Positions 45,957-55,477 of a stretch of 64,000 bases of DNA are shown here, one piece after another. Numbering within the stretch: position 1 is the first letter of the stretch; every line of letters begins with the position of its first letter. A program made the translations under genes and the position numbers. The notes under the pieces were generated by a model. That model was not told the DNA's origin. It worked only from the letters and a program-made list of their open reading frames with translations, and searched no databases. This stretch comes from Pseudomonadota bacterium (lineage in GTDB: Bacteria; Desulfobacterota; Desulfobulbia; Desulfobulbales; Desulfocapsaceae). The DNA lies in NCBI GenBank assembly GCA_018817385.1, contig JAHIUA010000063.1:1-64000 (forward strand), read 5' to 3'.

Positions 45957-47987
45957 ATGAAAAGATTCGATTTGAAACAGCCGGCCGCTTTTTTCCCAGC
46001 GAGAGGCCACCACAAAACAAATGATGTCATGACAGAAGCGAGTCCACCCCGGAAACCATCATTTCCCTTGCAGCGTAACGCCATTATTCTGGCAACGGCA
46101 TGGACAGCACTCATCATTCTGGGGGCGAGCTGGCACCTTTTTGAGGCGTACCAGAACACGTTAAAATCAGCATACATTTCGGCGACACGCTCAATTGAAA
46201 AGGATCTGACATACCGGCGCTGGGCCGCCGGTCACGGTGGCGTTTATGTACCGGTGACCGAAGAGACGCCCCCCAACCCCTTCCTGTCGCACCTGGCGAA
46301 TCGCGACGTCACAACCACGTCCGGACAAAAACTGACCCTGATCAATCCGGCCTATATGACACGCCAGGCCTATACAATCGGGCACAAATACTACGGCCAC
46401 CAAGACCATATCACCAGCCTCAAGCCACTTCGCCCTGAAAACAGTCCAGATATATGGGAAACCAAAGCGCTACAAGCGTTTGCCCAGGACAAGACCGAGG
46501 TAAGCGAACCGGCAAAAATCGGAACCACAGACTACCTGCGTCTCATGCGGCCACTGACCATCGAGACCACCTGTCTGAAATGCCACGCCTCACAGGGCTA
46601 CAAGGTGGGCGACCTGCGGGGCGGGATCAGCATATCTGTTCCTTTGCAGCCATGGTGGAGACTCATGTATACTCATGCGACTGCCGCCATCATGAGCTAC
46701 GCTCTCGCCTTACTACTGGGCCTTTTTGGTATTAGATTCGCCACCTTGCGCATAGGACAGCATATCCGTATGCGTGATCAGGCTGAGGAAGAACTGCAAA
46801 AGGCATTGACAGAATACGCCGATCTTTACAATAACGCTCTGGATATGCTCGTCTCGGTGGATACCGACAATGCCCGGGTAATTCAATGCAACCAAACCCT
46901 GCTTGCGAACCTGGGTTACAGCAGGACAGAAATCATCGGCCACCCGATTTTTGACCTCTACCACCCCAACTGTCTGGAGGAGATCAAAAACGACATCTTT
47001 CCTACCTTTTTAAAGACAGGAGTCATTACCAACAAAGAACTGAAACTAAAGCGCAAGGATGGCTCCTTCCTGTCCGTGATCCTTAATCTCTCGGCCATTC
47101 GTGATAAAGATGGCAGAATCATTCAAAGCAGGTCCGTCCTACATGACATCACTGAGCAGAAATGGATGAGAAAACAGTTCATCATCAGTGAAAAAATGAC
47201 CACCATCGCCGGGTTGGCCGCAGGTGTTGCCCATGAAATCAACACCCCGCTGTCAGGAATCCTCCAATCGATTCAACTCATTGAAATGGGACTTGACCCG
47301 GAGCAGGAACAGAACCGTAGTCTTGCCGCCGACTGCGGTATAGAGCTTCCAAATGTCCAACGCTACCTGCAAAAAAAAGAGCTTGATTTCTTCCTCAACG
47401 GCATCAAAAGCTCTGCCACCACGGCAGCACATATAATCTCTGACCTGCTCCAGTTTAGCCGCCCACAGGTAAGTGAGCGCACTTCAGTCAACCTGGCTGA
47501 ACTGATCGACCGTTCCATAGAACTTACGAAGACAGATTACTCCCTGAAAAAGGAGTACAACATTCTCAATGTGGAGTTCATACGAAACTACAGCCCAGAG
47601 CTGCCGGAAGTCAACTGCATGGCCATGGAGATAGAGCAGGTCCTCATCAATCTTATCAAAAACAGCTGTCAGGCCATGGCCGGAGAGGGAGGCCCGACAG
47701 CCCCGCACATCATTGTCCGCACAAAGCAGAAGGACAAGATGGCAGTGATTGAAGTGGAGGATAATGGCCCGGGCATAGAGGAGAAGATAAGCCGCCAGAT
47801 CTTTGATCCTTTTTTTACCACCAAAGATATCGGCAAAGGGACCGGCCTCGGTCTTGCTACGTCCTATTCCATTATCTGTGACAGGCATGGCGGAACCTTA
47901 GAGGTAACGAGCAGACCCGACAACGAGACAAAATTTATCATAGAACTCCCTCTCACAGGAGTCAGCAGGAGCAACAAAAATGATTAA
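45957..47987 (+). CDS. Heme-c (CXXCH) membrane sensor histidine kinase
   Basis: 676 residues. Membrane helices at about 41-58 and 237-262 enclose a periplasmic domain that fits the DUF3365/Tll0287-like pattern: NPAYMTRQ, and the heme-c binding CLKCH (Cys206, Cys209, His210). This predicts a covalent heme c and redox or gas sensing. Then HAMP-free linker, PAS (about 285-400), His[14 protein letters not shown] (His426) and HATPase_c ([29 protein letters not shown]). ATG 46029 (MTEASPP) is an alternative start. It overlaps the following REC-PAS-HK by eight bases. Its receiver partners are in the same operon. Confidence 0.93.
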   Translation: MKRFDLKQPAAFFPARGHHKTNDVMTEASPPRKPSFPLQRNAIILATAWTALIILGASWHLFEAYQNTLKSAYISATRSIEKDLTYRRWAAGHGGVYVPVTEETPPNPFLSHLANRDVTTTSGQKLTLINPAYMTRQAYTIGHKYYGHQDHITSLKPLRPENSPDIWETKALQAFAQDKTEVSEPAKIGTTDYLRLMRPLTIETTCLKCHASQGYKVGDLRGGISISVPLQPWWRLMYTHATAAIMSYALALLLGLFGIRFATLRIGQHIRMRDQAEEELQKALTEYADLYNNALDMLVSVDTDNARVIQCNQTLLANLGYSRTEIIGHPIFDLYHPNCLEEIKNDIFPTFLKTGVITNKELKLKRKDGSFLSVILNLSAIRDKDGRIIQSRSVLHDITEQKWMRKQFIISEKMTTIAGLAAGVAHEINTPLSGILQSIQLIEMGLDPEQEQNRSLAADCGIELPNVQRYLQKKELDFFLNGIKSSATTAAHIISDLLQFSRPQVSERTSVNLAELIDRSIELTKTDYSLKKEYNILNVEFIRNYSPELPEVNCMAMEIEQVLINLIKNSCQAMAGEGGPTAPHIIVRTKQKDKMAVIEVEDNGPGIEEKISRQIFDPFFTTKDIGKGTGLGLATSYSIICDRHGGTLEVTSRPDNETKFIIELPLTGVSRSNKND

Positions 47988-49698
47988 GAACGCAGGGACA
48001 ATTCTGATTGCTGAGGACGACCCGCTGGTTCGCAAGACAATGGGTCATTATCTCACGGCAAATGGCTTTATCGTCCTTGAGGCCTCGAATGGCAGCGCGG
48101 CCTTAGAGATCTTCAGGGAAAAAAAACCTGACCTCCTTCTGACTGACCTGCGTATGCCAAAGCTGGACGGCATGCTCCTTATCCAGGCAGTGGTAAAAGA
48201 AGATCCACATATTCCGGTGATTATTTTCTCTGGCATGGGAACCATGAGTGATGTCATTGAAGCTCTGCGCGCCGGGGCCTGGGATTATCTTACCAAGCCC
48301 ATAACAGATCTGGATATTCTCGGTCACAGTATCAACAAGGCCCTGGAACGTGTTGGCCTGCTGCATCAGGAAAAAAGATACCAGGCCAGTCTTGAGAAGG
48401 AGGTCCAGAAGCGTACCCTGGAATTGCAGCAACAAAACAGCCGACTCGAACAGGAGATGAAAGAGCGACAGATCCAGGAGGCCCTGGTTCTCCAGGCCAA
48501 ACAGGAGTGGGAACGTACCGTTGACGCCATGCCGGATATGATAGCCATTATTGACATTGAACACAGCATTGTTCGGATGAATAAGACCATGCTTGATCAA
48601 CTCGGTAAGTCCTACAATGAAGTGTTGGGAACAAAATGCTTTCTCTGCGTCCATGACAGAGAGGAGTCGCCCGACTACTGCCCACATAGCAAACTCCTCG
48701 AGGACGGCAGAAGTCATCGGGTTGAAATTTACGAAGAACGTCTTGGCGGACACTGCGAGATCAGCGTCACTCCTTATTATGACCCTGACGGCTCTCTTCT
48801 CGGTTCCGTCCACATTGCCAGAAATATAAATGAACAAAAAATAGCTGCACGGGAAAAAGAAAAATTACAGTCCCAGCTCCTCCACGCCCAGAAACTTGAA
48901 TCAGTGGGTCAGCTGGCAGCCGGCATTGCCCATGAAATCAACACCCCCATCCAGTTCATCGGCACCAACATCGCTTTTCTCGATGAGGCCGATCAGGATA
49001 TCAGTGATTTCATGACCCAGATTCAGGAAATTGCCAAGAGAGCACCCCAGAAAATCAATGCTGCAATGGACAAGGCCCTGGAAGAACTGGATTGGGCTTA
49101 CCTGGCCGAAGAGATTCCCTTGGCTATCAAACAATCTTACGAGGGCGTTAAACGGGTCAGATCCATTATCCAAGCCATGAAGGAATTCTCTCACCCGGGC
49201 AGCAAGAACAAGGAATTGCTGGATCTCAACCGAATCATCAACACTACGGTGACGGTTGCCCGTAACGAATGGAAATACGTGGCCGACATGGAACTGGATC
49301 TGGATCCGGAACTGCCGAAAGTTCCTCTCTTGGCAGATGAAATGGGCCAGGTTGTCCTGAATATGTTGGTCAATGCCGCCCATGCCATCGCTGAAAACCT
49401 GGATAACAAGCGGGCGGCCGACAAGGGCAGAATCACCATCACGACAAGAAAGACTCGGACTGGAGTAGAACTGCGTATCCAGGACACGGGAATAGGTATG
49501 CCGAAGGAGGTGCAACGCCGTATCTTCGATCCTTTTTATACCACCAAGAAAGTAGGCAAGGGGACCGGTCAGGGACTGGCAATCAGCCACGATGTTATTG
49601 TTGACAAACACCAGGGAACAATTGAGGTTGAATCGACAGTGACTGAAGGCACAACCTTTATTATCCAACTGCCGTTACAAGATGGAGAGACCCAATGA
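47980..49698 (+). CDS. REC-PAS-HisKA-HATPase kinase
   Basis: 572 residues, soluble. An N-terminal receiver (Asp56 in LLLTDLRMPKLDG), a coiled coil, and a PAS domain (about 175-290) with cysteines at about 220, 223 and 234 (KCFLC, YCPHS), then HisKA IAHEINTPIQ with His318 and HATPase_c (NMLVNAAHAI; DTGIGMP; GKGTGQGLA). The cysteines could bind a metal or a cluster, but no spacing class is assigned. The receiver suggests it is phosphorylated by another kinase in this operon. The kinase core is very similar to that of 2060-4039. It overlaps both neighbours (eight and four bases). Confidence 0.94.
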   Translation: MIKNAGTILIAEDDPLVRKTMGHYLTANGFIVLEASNGSAALEIFREKKPDLLLTDLRMPKLDGMLLIQAVVKEDPHIPVIIFSGMGTMSDVIEALRAGAWDYLTKPITDLDILGHSINKALERVGLLHQEKRYQASLEKEVQKRTLELQQQNSRLEQEMKERQIQEALVLQAKQEWERTVDAMPDMIAIIDIEHSIVRMNKTMLDQLGKSYNEVLGTKCFLCVHDREESPDYCPHSKLLEDGRSHRVEIYEERLGGHCEISVTPYYDPDGSLLGSVHIARNINEQKIAAREKEKLQSQLLHAQKLESVGQLAAGIAHEINTPIQFIGTNIAFLDEADQDISDFMTQIQEIAKRAPQKINAAMDKALEELDWAYLAEEIPLAIKQSYEGVKRVRSIIQAMKEFSHPGSKNKELLDLNRIINTTVTVARNEWKYVADMELDLDPELPKVPLLADEMGQVVLNMLVNAAHAIAENLDNKRAADKGRITITTRKTRTGVELRIQDTGIGMPKEVQRRIFDPFYTTKKVGKGTGQGLAISHDVIVDKHQGTIEVESTVTEGTTFIIQLPLQDGETQ

Positions 49699-50912
49699 AC
49701 AAAAAAAAGATCCTTTTTGTCGATGATGAGGCCAATATCCTCTCAGGATTAAAGCGAATGCTGCATTCAATGCGCAAAGAATTTGATTTTAAATTTGCCG
49801 AGAGCGGCAAGGAAGCCCTTGAACTTATGTCCGATACCACATTCGACTTGGTGATTTCAGATATGCGTATGCCGGGTATGGACGGAGCAACATTGCTCAC
49901 GGAAATACAGAAACGCCACCCCTATTCCATTCGAATCATGCTCACCGGACAGGCCGATGAAGAATCGGTATTGCGGACAGTGGGTGTTGCCCATCAGTTT
50001 CTCGCTAAACCATGTGAAACAGAACATCTCAAGGAGGTACTCTTGCGGGCAAGTGCCTTGCACGATCTCATCTCCCAGGATGCACTGAAACAGATAGTCT
50101 CGCAACTTGACACCTTACCCAGTGTACCTGAGGTCTATGCAAGACTACGCAAGGCCATGGCAGATCCGGACATTTCCATGGCTGATGTTGCTGAAATTAT
50201 AGAGGAAGACATGGCCATGAGCGCCAAGGTCCTCCAATTAGTGAACTCAGCATTCTTCGGTCTTTTTCAAAAAGTGGAGAGTCCAAGCCGGGCGGTAAAT
50301 CTTTTAGGACTTGATACAGTAAAAAACCTGGTCCTGGGTGTTGGCGCTTTTTCTGAGATCAAGGCATCCTCAACAGTTTTTTCTGTCAAAAAACTGTGGG
50401 CCCACAGTATGATGGTGGGAACCTTGGCCAAGAAAATCGCTATGAGTGAATCGGACGACAAGGAGCTCATCGATAACTGTTTTATTGCTGGTCTCCTCCA
50501 TGACATCGGCAAACTGGTATTGCTTGCGCAAATGGGAGAGAAGTATGAGCAAGCTGTCCTCCTTGCCAAAGAGAGACAAGTCTCTCTTTGCACGGCCGAA
50601 AAGGAGATCTTTGACACGGTTCATGGAGATATTGGCGCCTATCTTATGGGCTTATGGGGAATGCCCGGAGCGGTGGTGGAAGCCATTGGCTTTCACCACC
50701 GCCTGGAGGATTATCCAAACGAGAAATTCAACCCTGCAATTGCTGTCCATACCGCCAATGCCTTTTATTATGAAAATCGCCCTGATGAAATCACTGGTGC
50801 GCCCCATGGAATTGCCATGGCCCATTTACAAAGCTTGTCCTTAGGTGATACCATAGACCACTGGCGTAACCTCTGTGCTGAATCATTTGAACAGGATAGC
50901 AAAGATGACTGA
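49695..50912 (+). CDS. REC-HDOD response regulator
   Basis: 405 residues. A receiver (Asp56 in LVISDMRMPGMDG) is followed by an HDOD domain (about 130-330): LPSVPEVYARLRKAM, DMAMSAKVLQLVNSAFFGL, and the pair His269-Asp270 in AGLLHDIGKLVL, which is the HD motif most HDOD proteins lack. It starts by an ATGA overlap with the kinase gene. HDOD-output regulators are often linked to second-messenger or motility control, but the biochemical activity is unproven. Confidence 0.93.
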   Translation: MNKKKILFVDDEANILSGLKRMLHSMRKEFDFKFAESGKEALELMSDTTFDLVISDMRMPGMDGATLLTEIQKRHPYSIRIMLTGQADEESVLRTVGVAHQFLAKPCETEHLKEVLLRASALHDLISQDALKQIVSQLDTLPSVPEVYARLRKAMADPDISMADVAEIIEEDMAMSAKVLQLVNSAFFGLFQKVESPSRAVNLLGLDTVKNLVLGVGAFSEIKASSTVFSVKKLWAHSMMVGTLAKKIAMSESDDKELIDNCFIAGLLHDIGKLVLLAQMGEKYEQAVLLAKERQVSLCTAEKEIFDTVHGDIGAYLMGLWGMPGAVVEAIGFHHRLEDYPNEKFNPAIAVHTANAFYYENRPDEITGAPHGIAMAHLQSLSLGDTIDHWRNLCAESFEQDSKDD

Positions 50913-52035
50913 CAAAATTCTACTAGTCGATGACGAACCGAATATTCTCCAATCCATGCAACGTCAATTGCGAAGGCGTTTTGAGATAATAACTGCAGAG
51001 AGTGGAGCTGAAGCCCTGGCAAAATTAAAAGAGCAGGGACCTTTTGCCGTCATCGTTTCGGATATGCGCATGCCCGGCATGGATGGGGTACAACTTCTCA
51101 GCAGGGTGAAGATCAGTTTTCCTGATACAGTTCGCATTATGCTCACCGGGAATGCGGACCAGGAAACCGCCACTGAAGCAGTGAACGTAGGTCAGATTTT
51201 TCGTTTCCTGAACAAACCCTGTTCCACCGCCGTCTTAGCAACAGCCATTGCCCTTGCAGTGCGACAGTACAACTTGATTACCGCCGAAAAAGAACTCCTC
51301 AACAAGACAGTGAAAGGCAGTATCACGGTTATGGCCGAATTGCTCAGTCTCGCCAATGCCACTGCCTTCAGCAGTGGCTACAGAATCAAACCAATGGTTA
51401 AACACATTGCCCAGGAACTCCAAGTAGCCAACCCCTGGCAGTATGAAGTGGCAGCATTGATGTCTCAAATAGGATGTATCACCCTGCCCAGTGATATTTT
51501 ACACAAGCTGCATGCAGGTATCACCCTCTCAGAAGATGAGCAGAAGATGTATGAAAATCATCCTAAAGTAGGGAGCAAGCTCATCCGCAAGATTCCCAGG
51601 TTGGAAAAAGTCGCGGCCATGATTGAACACCAGCTTTGCTCTTTTGACGGTTGCAGTGAGAGAGCCTCCCTGGAAGAAGAGGTCAGCCTTGGTGCCGACA
51701 CCCTGAAGGCAGCCATAGAATACGATCTTTTACGTCAGCAGGACCAAGGACACCTGGAGACCCTCAAGGACATGCGCAAACAGCCAGGCAGGTACAACCC
51801 CGACATACTGAATATCCTGGAGAGGCACAAACCAGCTGAAGTACATACTACAATCAAAAATCTGAGTTTTAAAGATATCATTCCCGGCATGATTGCGGTT
51901 GAGGATGTTTTTGCCAAGAATGGCACCATGCTTATTCCCAAAAATCAGGAGATCACCTGGCCTGTCATTCAGAGTCTGACAAATTTTGAAAAGCATATAG
52001 GTATTGTCGAACCGATCCGTGTGCTCACGGTTTGA
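50905..52035 (+). CDS. REC with degenerate HD-GYP-like domain
   Basis: 376 residues from ATG 50905, within eight bases of overlap with the REC-HDOD gene; the frame continues upstream but has no site there. The receiver has Asp53 (VIVSDMRMPGMDG) and LNKPCS. The output part aligns in shape with HD-GYP phosphodiesterases (INxx..HPxxG; here ENHPKVGSKLI and EHQL) but the expected HD pair is Ser187-Gln188 (ALMSQIGCITLP), and no GYP is present. It is therefore probably not a c-di-GMP hydrolase and may be a binding or regulatory protein. The stop codon is at the start of a repeat tract. Confidence 0.9.
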   Translation: MTDKILLVDDEPNILQSMQRQLRRRFEIITAESGAEALAKLKEQGPFAVIVSDMRMPGMDGVQLLSRVKISFPDTVRIMLTGNADQETATEAVNVGQIFRFLNKPCSTAVLATAIALAVRQYNLITAEKELLNKTVKGSITVMAELLSLANATAFSSGYRIKPMVKHIAQELQVANPWQYEVAALMSQIGCITLPSDILHKLHAGITLSEDEQKMYENHPKVGSKLIRKIPRLEKVAAMIEHQLCSFDGCSERASLEEEVSLGADTLKAAIEYDLLRQQDQGHLETLKDMRKQPGRYNPDILNILERHKPAEVHTTIKNLSFKDIIPGMIAVEDVFAKNGTMLIPKNQEITWPVIQSLTNFEKHIGIVEPIRVLTV

Positions 52036-52183
52036 GGGGTGCGGTGTGCGGTGTGCGGTGTGCGGTGTGCGGTGTGCGGTTTGAGGTTTGCGGTTTGAGG
52101 TTTGAGGTTTGCGGTTTGTGGTGTGCGGGTTGCGGGTTGCGGGGTGCGGGTTGCGGGTTGCGGGGTGCGGTTGTGGGGTGAGG
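52029..52183. repeat. G-rich heptanucleotide tandem repeat tract
   Basis: About 150 bases of variants of a 7-base unit: gtgcggt repeated, then ttgcggt / ttgaggt variants, then ttgcggg units. The plus strand is almost free of C runs and G-rich, with many GGG and GG steps that could form G-quadruplex structures. It begins inside the last codons of the regulator gene and ends before the convergent hybrid kinase. Confidence 0.93.
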
Positions 52184-52259
52184 AAAAAGATAAGGATATG
52201 TCAGGGCGTATTCAAAAAGAACAGCCCGTCAACACCATGTTACTTGTTCGCCAGGAACC

Positions 52260-54971
52260 TTATTGCTTATCCAGCACCTCCCGGACGGCATCCAGAAGTT
52301 CATCTCCGTACATCGGTTTGAAAACATATTTTTTTATACCCATGGCCAGGGCCTTTTCTTCGGAAACGATATCACTGTGTCCGGTACACATGATAATGGG
52401 CAGAGACGGCTTGATTTCCAGCACAGCCTGGGCCAGTTCCGCCCCGGTGAGCCCCGGCATGGTCTGATCGGTGATAAGCAGATCAAAGGTGTCTGCCTGA
52501 CTGCGAAACTTCTCAAAAGCCTTCCTGCTGTCTAAAAAGGCACTCACCTGATAGCCATGGTTTTGCAGACGTTTTTCATTTATTTTCACCAGAAGTGGTT
52601 CATCATCCACCAACAATATTTTCTCCTTATGGCTGCTTGTTCCTGCCCTGTCTTTCGGCTCTTTACCAAGAGCTTGGCCTTCTGATTCCAGCGTTATCGG
52701 TAAGTAAACGGAAAAAGTGCTCCCCTTTCCGAGAAGGCTTTCCACCTCAATAAATCCTTTGCAGTCCTCGACAGCACCGTGGACAACAGCCAGCCCCAGA
52801 CCAGTACCTCTTCCCACTTCTTTAGTGGTAAAATAGGGTTCAAAAATCCGAGCAATGGTCGACTGATCCATGCCGCTACCGTTATCTCTGACAGTGAGGA
52901 CCACAAAGGAACCGCTACCGACAGACCGCTCACTAAGAATTTCCCCGGCACTGAGCTCCCGTCTATGCAAGCCCACAGACAAGGTTCCCTTCTGCTCAGC
53001 CATGGCATGGAGAGCATTGGTACAGAGGTTGACAGTAATCTGATGGATGACGGTGGGGTCAGCCAATACTGTTCCACAATCAGGATCAATCTCTTCTCTT
53101 ATCTCAACAGTTGTGGGCATGGTCGCCCGCAGCATCTTCAATGCTTCCAGGACAACCAGATGGGGAGAGAGGAGCTGCTTTTCACTGGCAGCCCGACAAC
53201 TCAAGGTGAGAATCTGTTTAACAAGGCTCGCTGCTCGCTTCCCTGCCCTGAGAACTTCTCCAATATTCTTTCCCGTCTCACTCTCTGCCGGAACCGCTTG
53301 TTGGATAAATTCAGCGTATCCCAAGATTGCAGAAAGAATATTATTAAAATCATGGGCTATTCCACCAGCCATGGTGCCAATGGCCTCCATTTTCTGAGAG
53401 TGGAGCAGTTCTTTTTCAAGATTTTTCAGATCAGAGATATCCTTGCCGACGTGAACAATATATTCGAGTTTCCCCAGTTCATCAAATACCGGAGCGGCCG
53501 AGACCAAAAAGGTTTTCCCCAGCTTTTCATGATGTATCTCCCGGCGACAGGGCGCCAGGCTCTTTTTGGTCTCCAGGAGGGGGCAATCCTGGCAGGGCTC
53601 GTCTGAGCCATGAAAGAGTTCATAGCAGTGATGACCAACGATTTCCATACCGGGAGAAGCAAGTAGGGTATATGCGGCTTGATTGGCCTTGACTATATGG
53701 AGGTCAGTATCATGGAGGGTGACGATATCAAAAAACGAATTGAAGGTTCGATCCCACCGCTCTTTGCTTTTGCGAATAGCCCGCTCCACCTCTTTCCGCT
53801 CCGTAACATCATGGGCGATACCATTACTGGAGACAAACCTTCCCTGCTCATCATAGGAAAAGCTGACGGTCCACAGCATATCATGGACAGTACCTGTTTT
53901 CTGGTTGACTTGTCGATTTTCAATTTTTGACTGAACAATTTGTCTGCTGCGGCAATTTCCAAACCAGCTTGCTGTCATCTCAAGATCATCCGGATGAATA
54001 AAATCAAAGAAGCTTTGGCCTATCAGCTGTCCAGGCTCATGGCCAAATATTTCTTTGCTCATGTGATTGACATAGAGCAGTTTTCCCTCCGCATCCACCT
54101 GGGTTATCAGGTCAATGGTTCCTTCCACCAGTTCCTCATATCTCTGTTCCATCTTCTTACGCTGGGTTATATCTAAAGCAATGGCTGCAAAAACAGGCCG
54201 ATCACGATACTCTGTTTTCTGAAGATGGACCTCTACAGGATAGAGAGAGCCATCCTTTCGTTTGTGAACAGTCTCAAAAACGACTTTTTCCTTTTGCCCA
54301 TTTTCTAATGATGCTGCATTTTCGGCAAAGAAAGATGCACTGATCTCGGGATTGATATCCAGGGGAGTCATTTCCATGAATTCGGCCAGAGAGTATCCCA
54401 AATTTGCCCGTGCCCCTTCATTGACGAACAAAAACGTGTAGCTGTCTGCATCAAAGAGATAAATCTCATTGAGCGATTTTTCGATGATCTGGGTTAAGTT
54501 TTTCTCCTGGTTGAGGGACTGACGCAATTCGCCTGTTCGCTCTTCGACCATGGATTCAAGACGTTCGTGATAATTGCGCAACTCCTCTTCATCCTGTTTC
54601 CGTTTCATCGCCAGTTCGACGGTGGCCGGAAGAATTTTAAGATAGTTGCCTCCGGGATCTTTGATAAGATAGTCGCTGGCGCCTAACTTCATGGCCTCAA
54701 CAGCCACTTCTTCATTTCCGGTGCCGGTTGTTACAATAACCGGCAGGCCCTGGAACTTATCAAAGAGTTCAAAAGAGACCCCGTCGCCGAGCCAGTAATC
54801 GGAGATAACCACATCGAAGCTGTTTGCTTGCAAAATTCTCTTTGCCTCAGCAACGGACCCGGCAATGGTGTAGTCATAAGGCAGTCCCTTCTTCTTGACA
54901 TACCTCTCAAAGGCCATCTGGTCGACCTTGTCATCCTCAACGAGGAGAAGACGAATTACGTTATCTTTCAC
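52260..54971 (-). CDS. REC-PASx3-HisKA-HATPase-REC hybrid kinase
   Basis: 903 residues, soluble. The first receiver has Asp58 (VVISDYWLGDG), then three PAS domains at about 155-275, 280-395 and 405-515. The third has cysteines at 449, 460 and 463 (HCYELF, PCQDCPL). HisKA GIAHDFNNIL has His540; HATPase_c has NLCTNALHAM, DNGSGMD and GRGTGLGLAVVHG. A C-terminal receiver has Asp835 (LLITDQTMPGLTG). Two receivers and three PAS modules indicate a multi-input phosphorelay. It faces the plus-strand operon across the repeat tract and lies about 90 bases from the Rcp1-like regulator. Confidence 0.94.
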   Translation of the reverse strand: MKDNVIRLLLVEDDKVDQMAFERYVKKKGLPYDYTIAGSVAEAKRILQANSFDVVISDYWLGDGVSFELFDKFQGLPVIVTTGTGNEEVAVEAMKLGASDYLIKDPGGNYLKILPATVELAMKRKQDEEELRNYHERLESMVEERTGELRQSLNQEKNLTQIIEKSLNEIYLFDADSYTFLFVNEGARANLGYSLAEFMEMTPLDINPEISASFFAENAASLENGQKEKVVFETVHKRKDGSLYPVEVHLQKTEYRDRPVFAAIALDITQRKKMEQRYEELVEGTIDLITQVDAEGKLLYVNHMSKEIFGHEPGQLIGQSFFDFIHPDDLEMTASWFGNCRSRQIVQSKIENRQVNQKTGTVHDMLWTVSFSYDEQGRFVSSNGIAHDVTERKEVERAIRKSKERWDRTFNSFFDIVTLHDTDLHIVKANQAAYTLLASPGMEIVGHHCYELFHGSDEPCQDCPLLETKKSLAPCRREIHHEKLGKTFLVSAAPVFDELGKLEYIVHVGKDISDLKNLEKELLHSQKMEAIGTMAGGIAHDFNNILSAILGYAEFIQQAVPAESETGKNIGEVLRAGKRAASLVKQILTLSCRAASEKQLLSPHLVVLEALKMLRATMPTTVEIREEIDPDCGTVLADPTVIHQITVNLCTNALHAMAEQKGTLSVGLHRRELSAGEILSERSVGSGSFVVLTVRDNGSGMDQSTIARIFEPYFTTKEVGRGTGLGLAVVHGAVEDCKGFIEVESLLGKGSTFSVYLPITLESEGQALGKEPKDRAGTSSHKEKILLVDDEPLLVKINEKRLQNHGYQVSAFLDSRKAFEKFRSQADTFDLLITDQTMPGLTGAELAQAVLEIKPSLPIIMCTGHSDIVSEEKALAMGIKKYVFKPMYGDELLDAVREVLDKQ

Positions 54972-55063
54972 GAATGTTCCCTTCTTTGATCAGAACCAGG
55001 TTCCTCTGCTGGCGCATTACCGCTTCTTTGATTGTGCCGACAAATGGGTGTATCCATATCTGC

Positions 55064-55477
55064 TTATTCCGGCAACTCACTCAAGGTCCAGTAGAGGTCG
55101 ATTGTTTTTATGACCTCTACAAATTTTCGATAATCGACCGGTTTGACCATGTATCCAGCCACTCCTAATTTAAAGCTGTCGACCTTATCCTGATCTTCTC
55201 TGGATGTAGTAAGGACAATCACAGGAATTTTTTTCAGGCTATCATCTTCTTTGATTCGCTGGAGAAATTCGATACCATTCATCCTCGGCATATTGAGGTC
55301 AAGTAATATAATGCCCGGTTGTTCGTTTTCAGGATTTTCGAGAAAGGCCAAGGCCTTCTCACCATCTTCGGCAATATCCAGCCTGTTAGTTATCTTGATT
55401 TCTTTTAAGGCCCGTTGAACCGTCATGGCATCGACCTGATCGTCTTCCACCAGAAGAATGGGCTTAGAGCTTCTCAT
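55064..55477 (-). CDS. Rcp1-like single-domain response regulator
   Basis: 137 residues from ATG 55477, with AAGGAG seven bases upstream. It is a receiver only: EDDQVDAMTVQRALKEI, phospho-acceptor Asp60 in ILLDLNMPRMNGIEFL, and VLTTSREDQDKV. DDQVD, in place of the usual DDE, is typical of the Rcp1/CheY-like partners of phytochrome-type kinases. It overlaps the end of the HK gene at 55464, so it is the likely partner. No output domain. Confidence 0.93.
   Translation of the reverse strand: MRSSKPILLVEDDQVDAMTVQRALKEIKITNRLDIAEDGEKALAFLENPENEQPGIILLDLNMPRMNGIEFLQRIKEDDSLKKIPVIVLTTSREDQDKVDSFKLGVAGYMVKPVDYRKFVEVIKTIDLYWTLSELPE

Noticed and set aside
52029-52183. CRISPR array at the repeat tract
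   Set aside because: Units are 7 bases and contiguous, with no spacers and no cas genes in the window.
52102-52467. Frames crossing the heptanucleotide tract
   Set aside because: The repeat coding (VCGVRVAG-like) is an artefact of the tandem repeat, not a protein.
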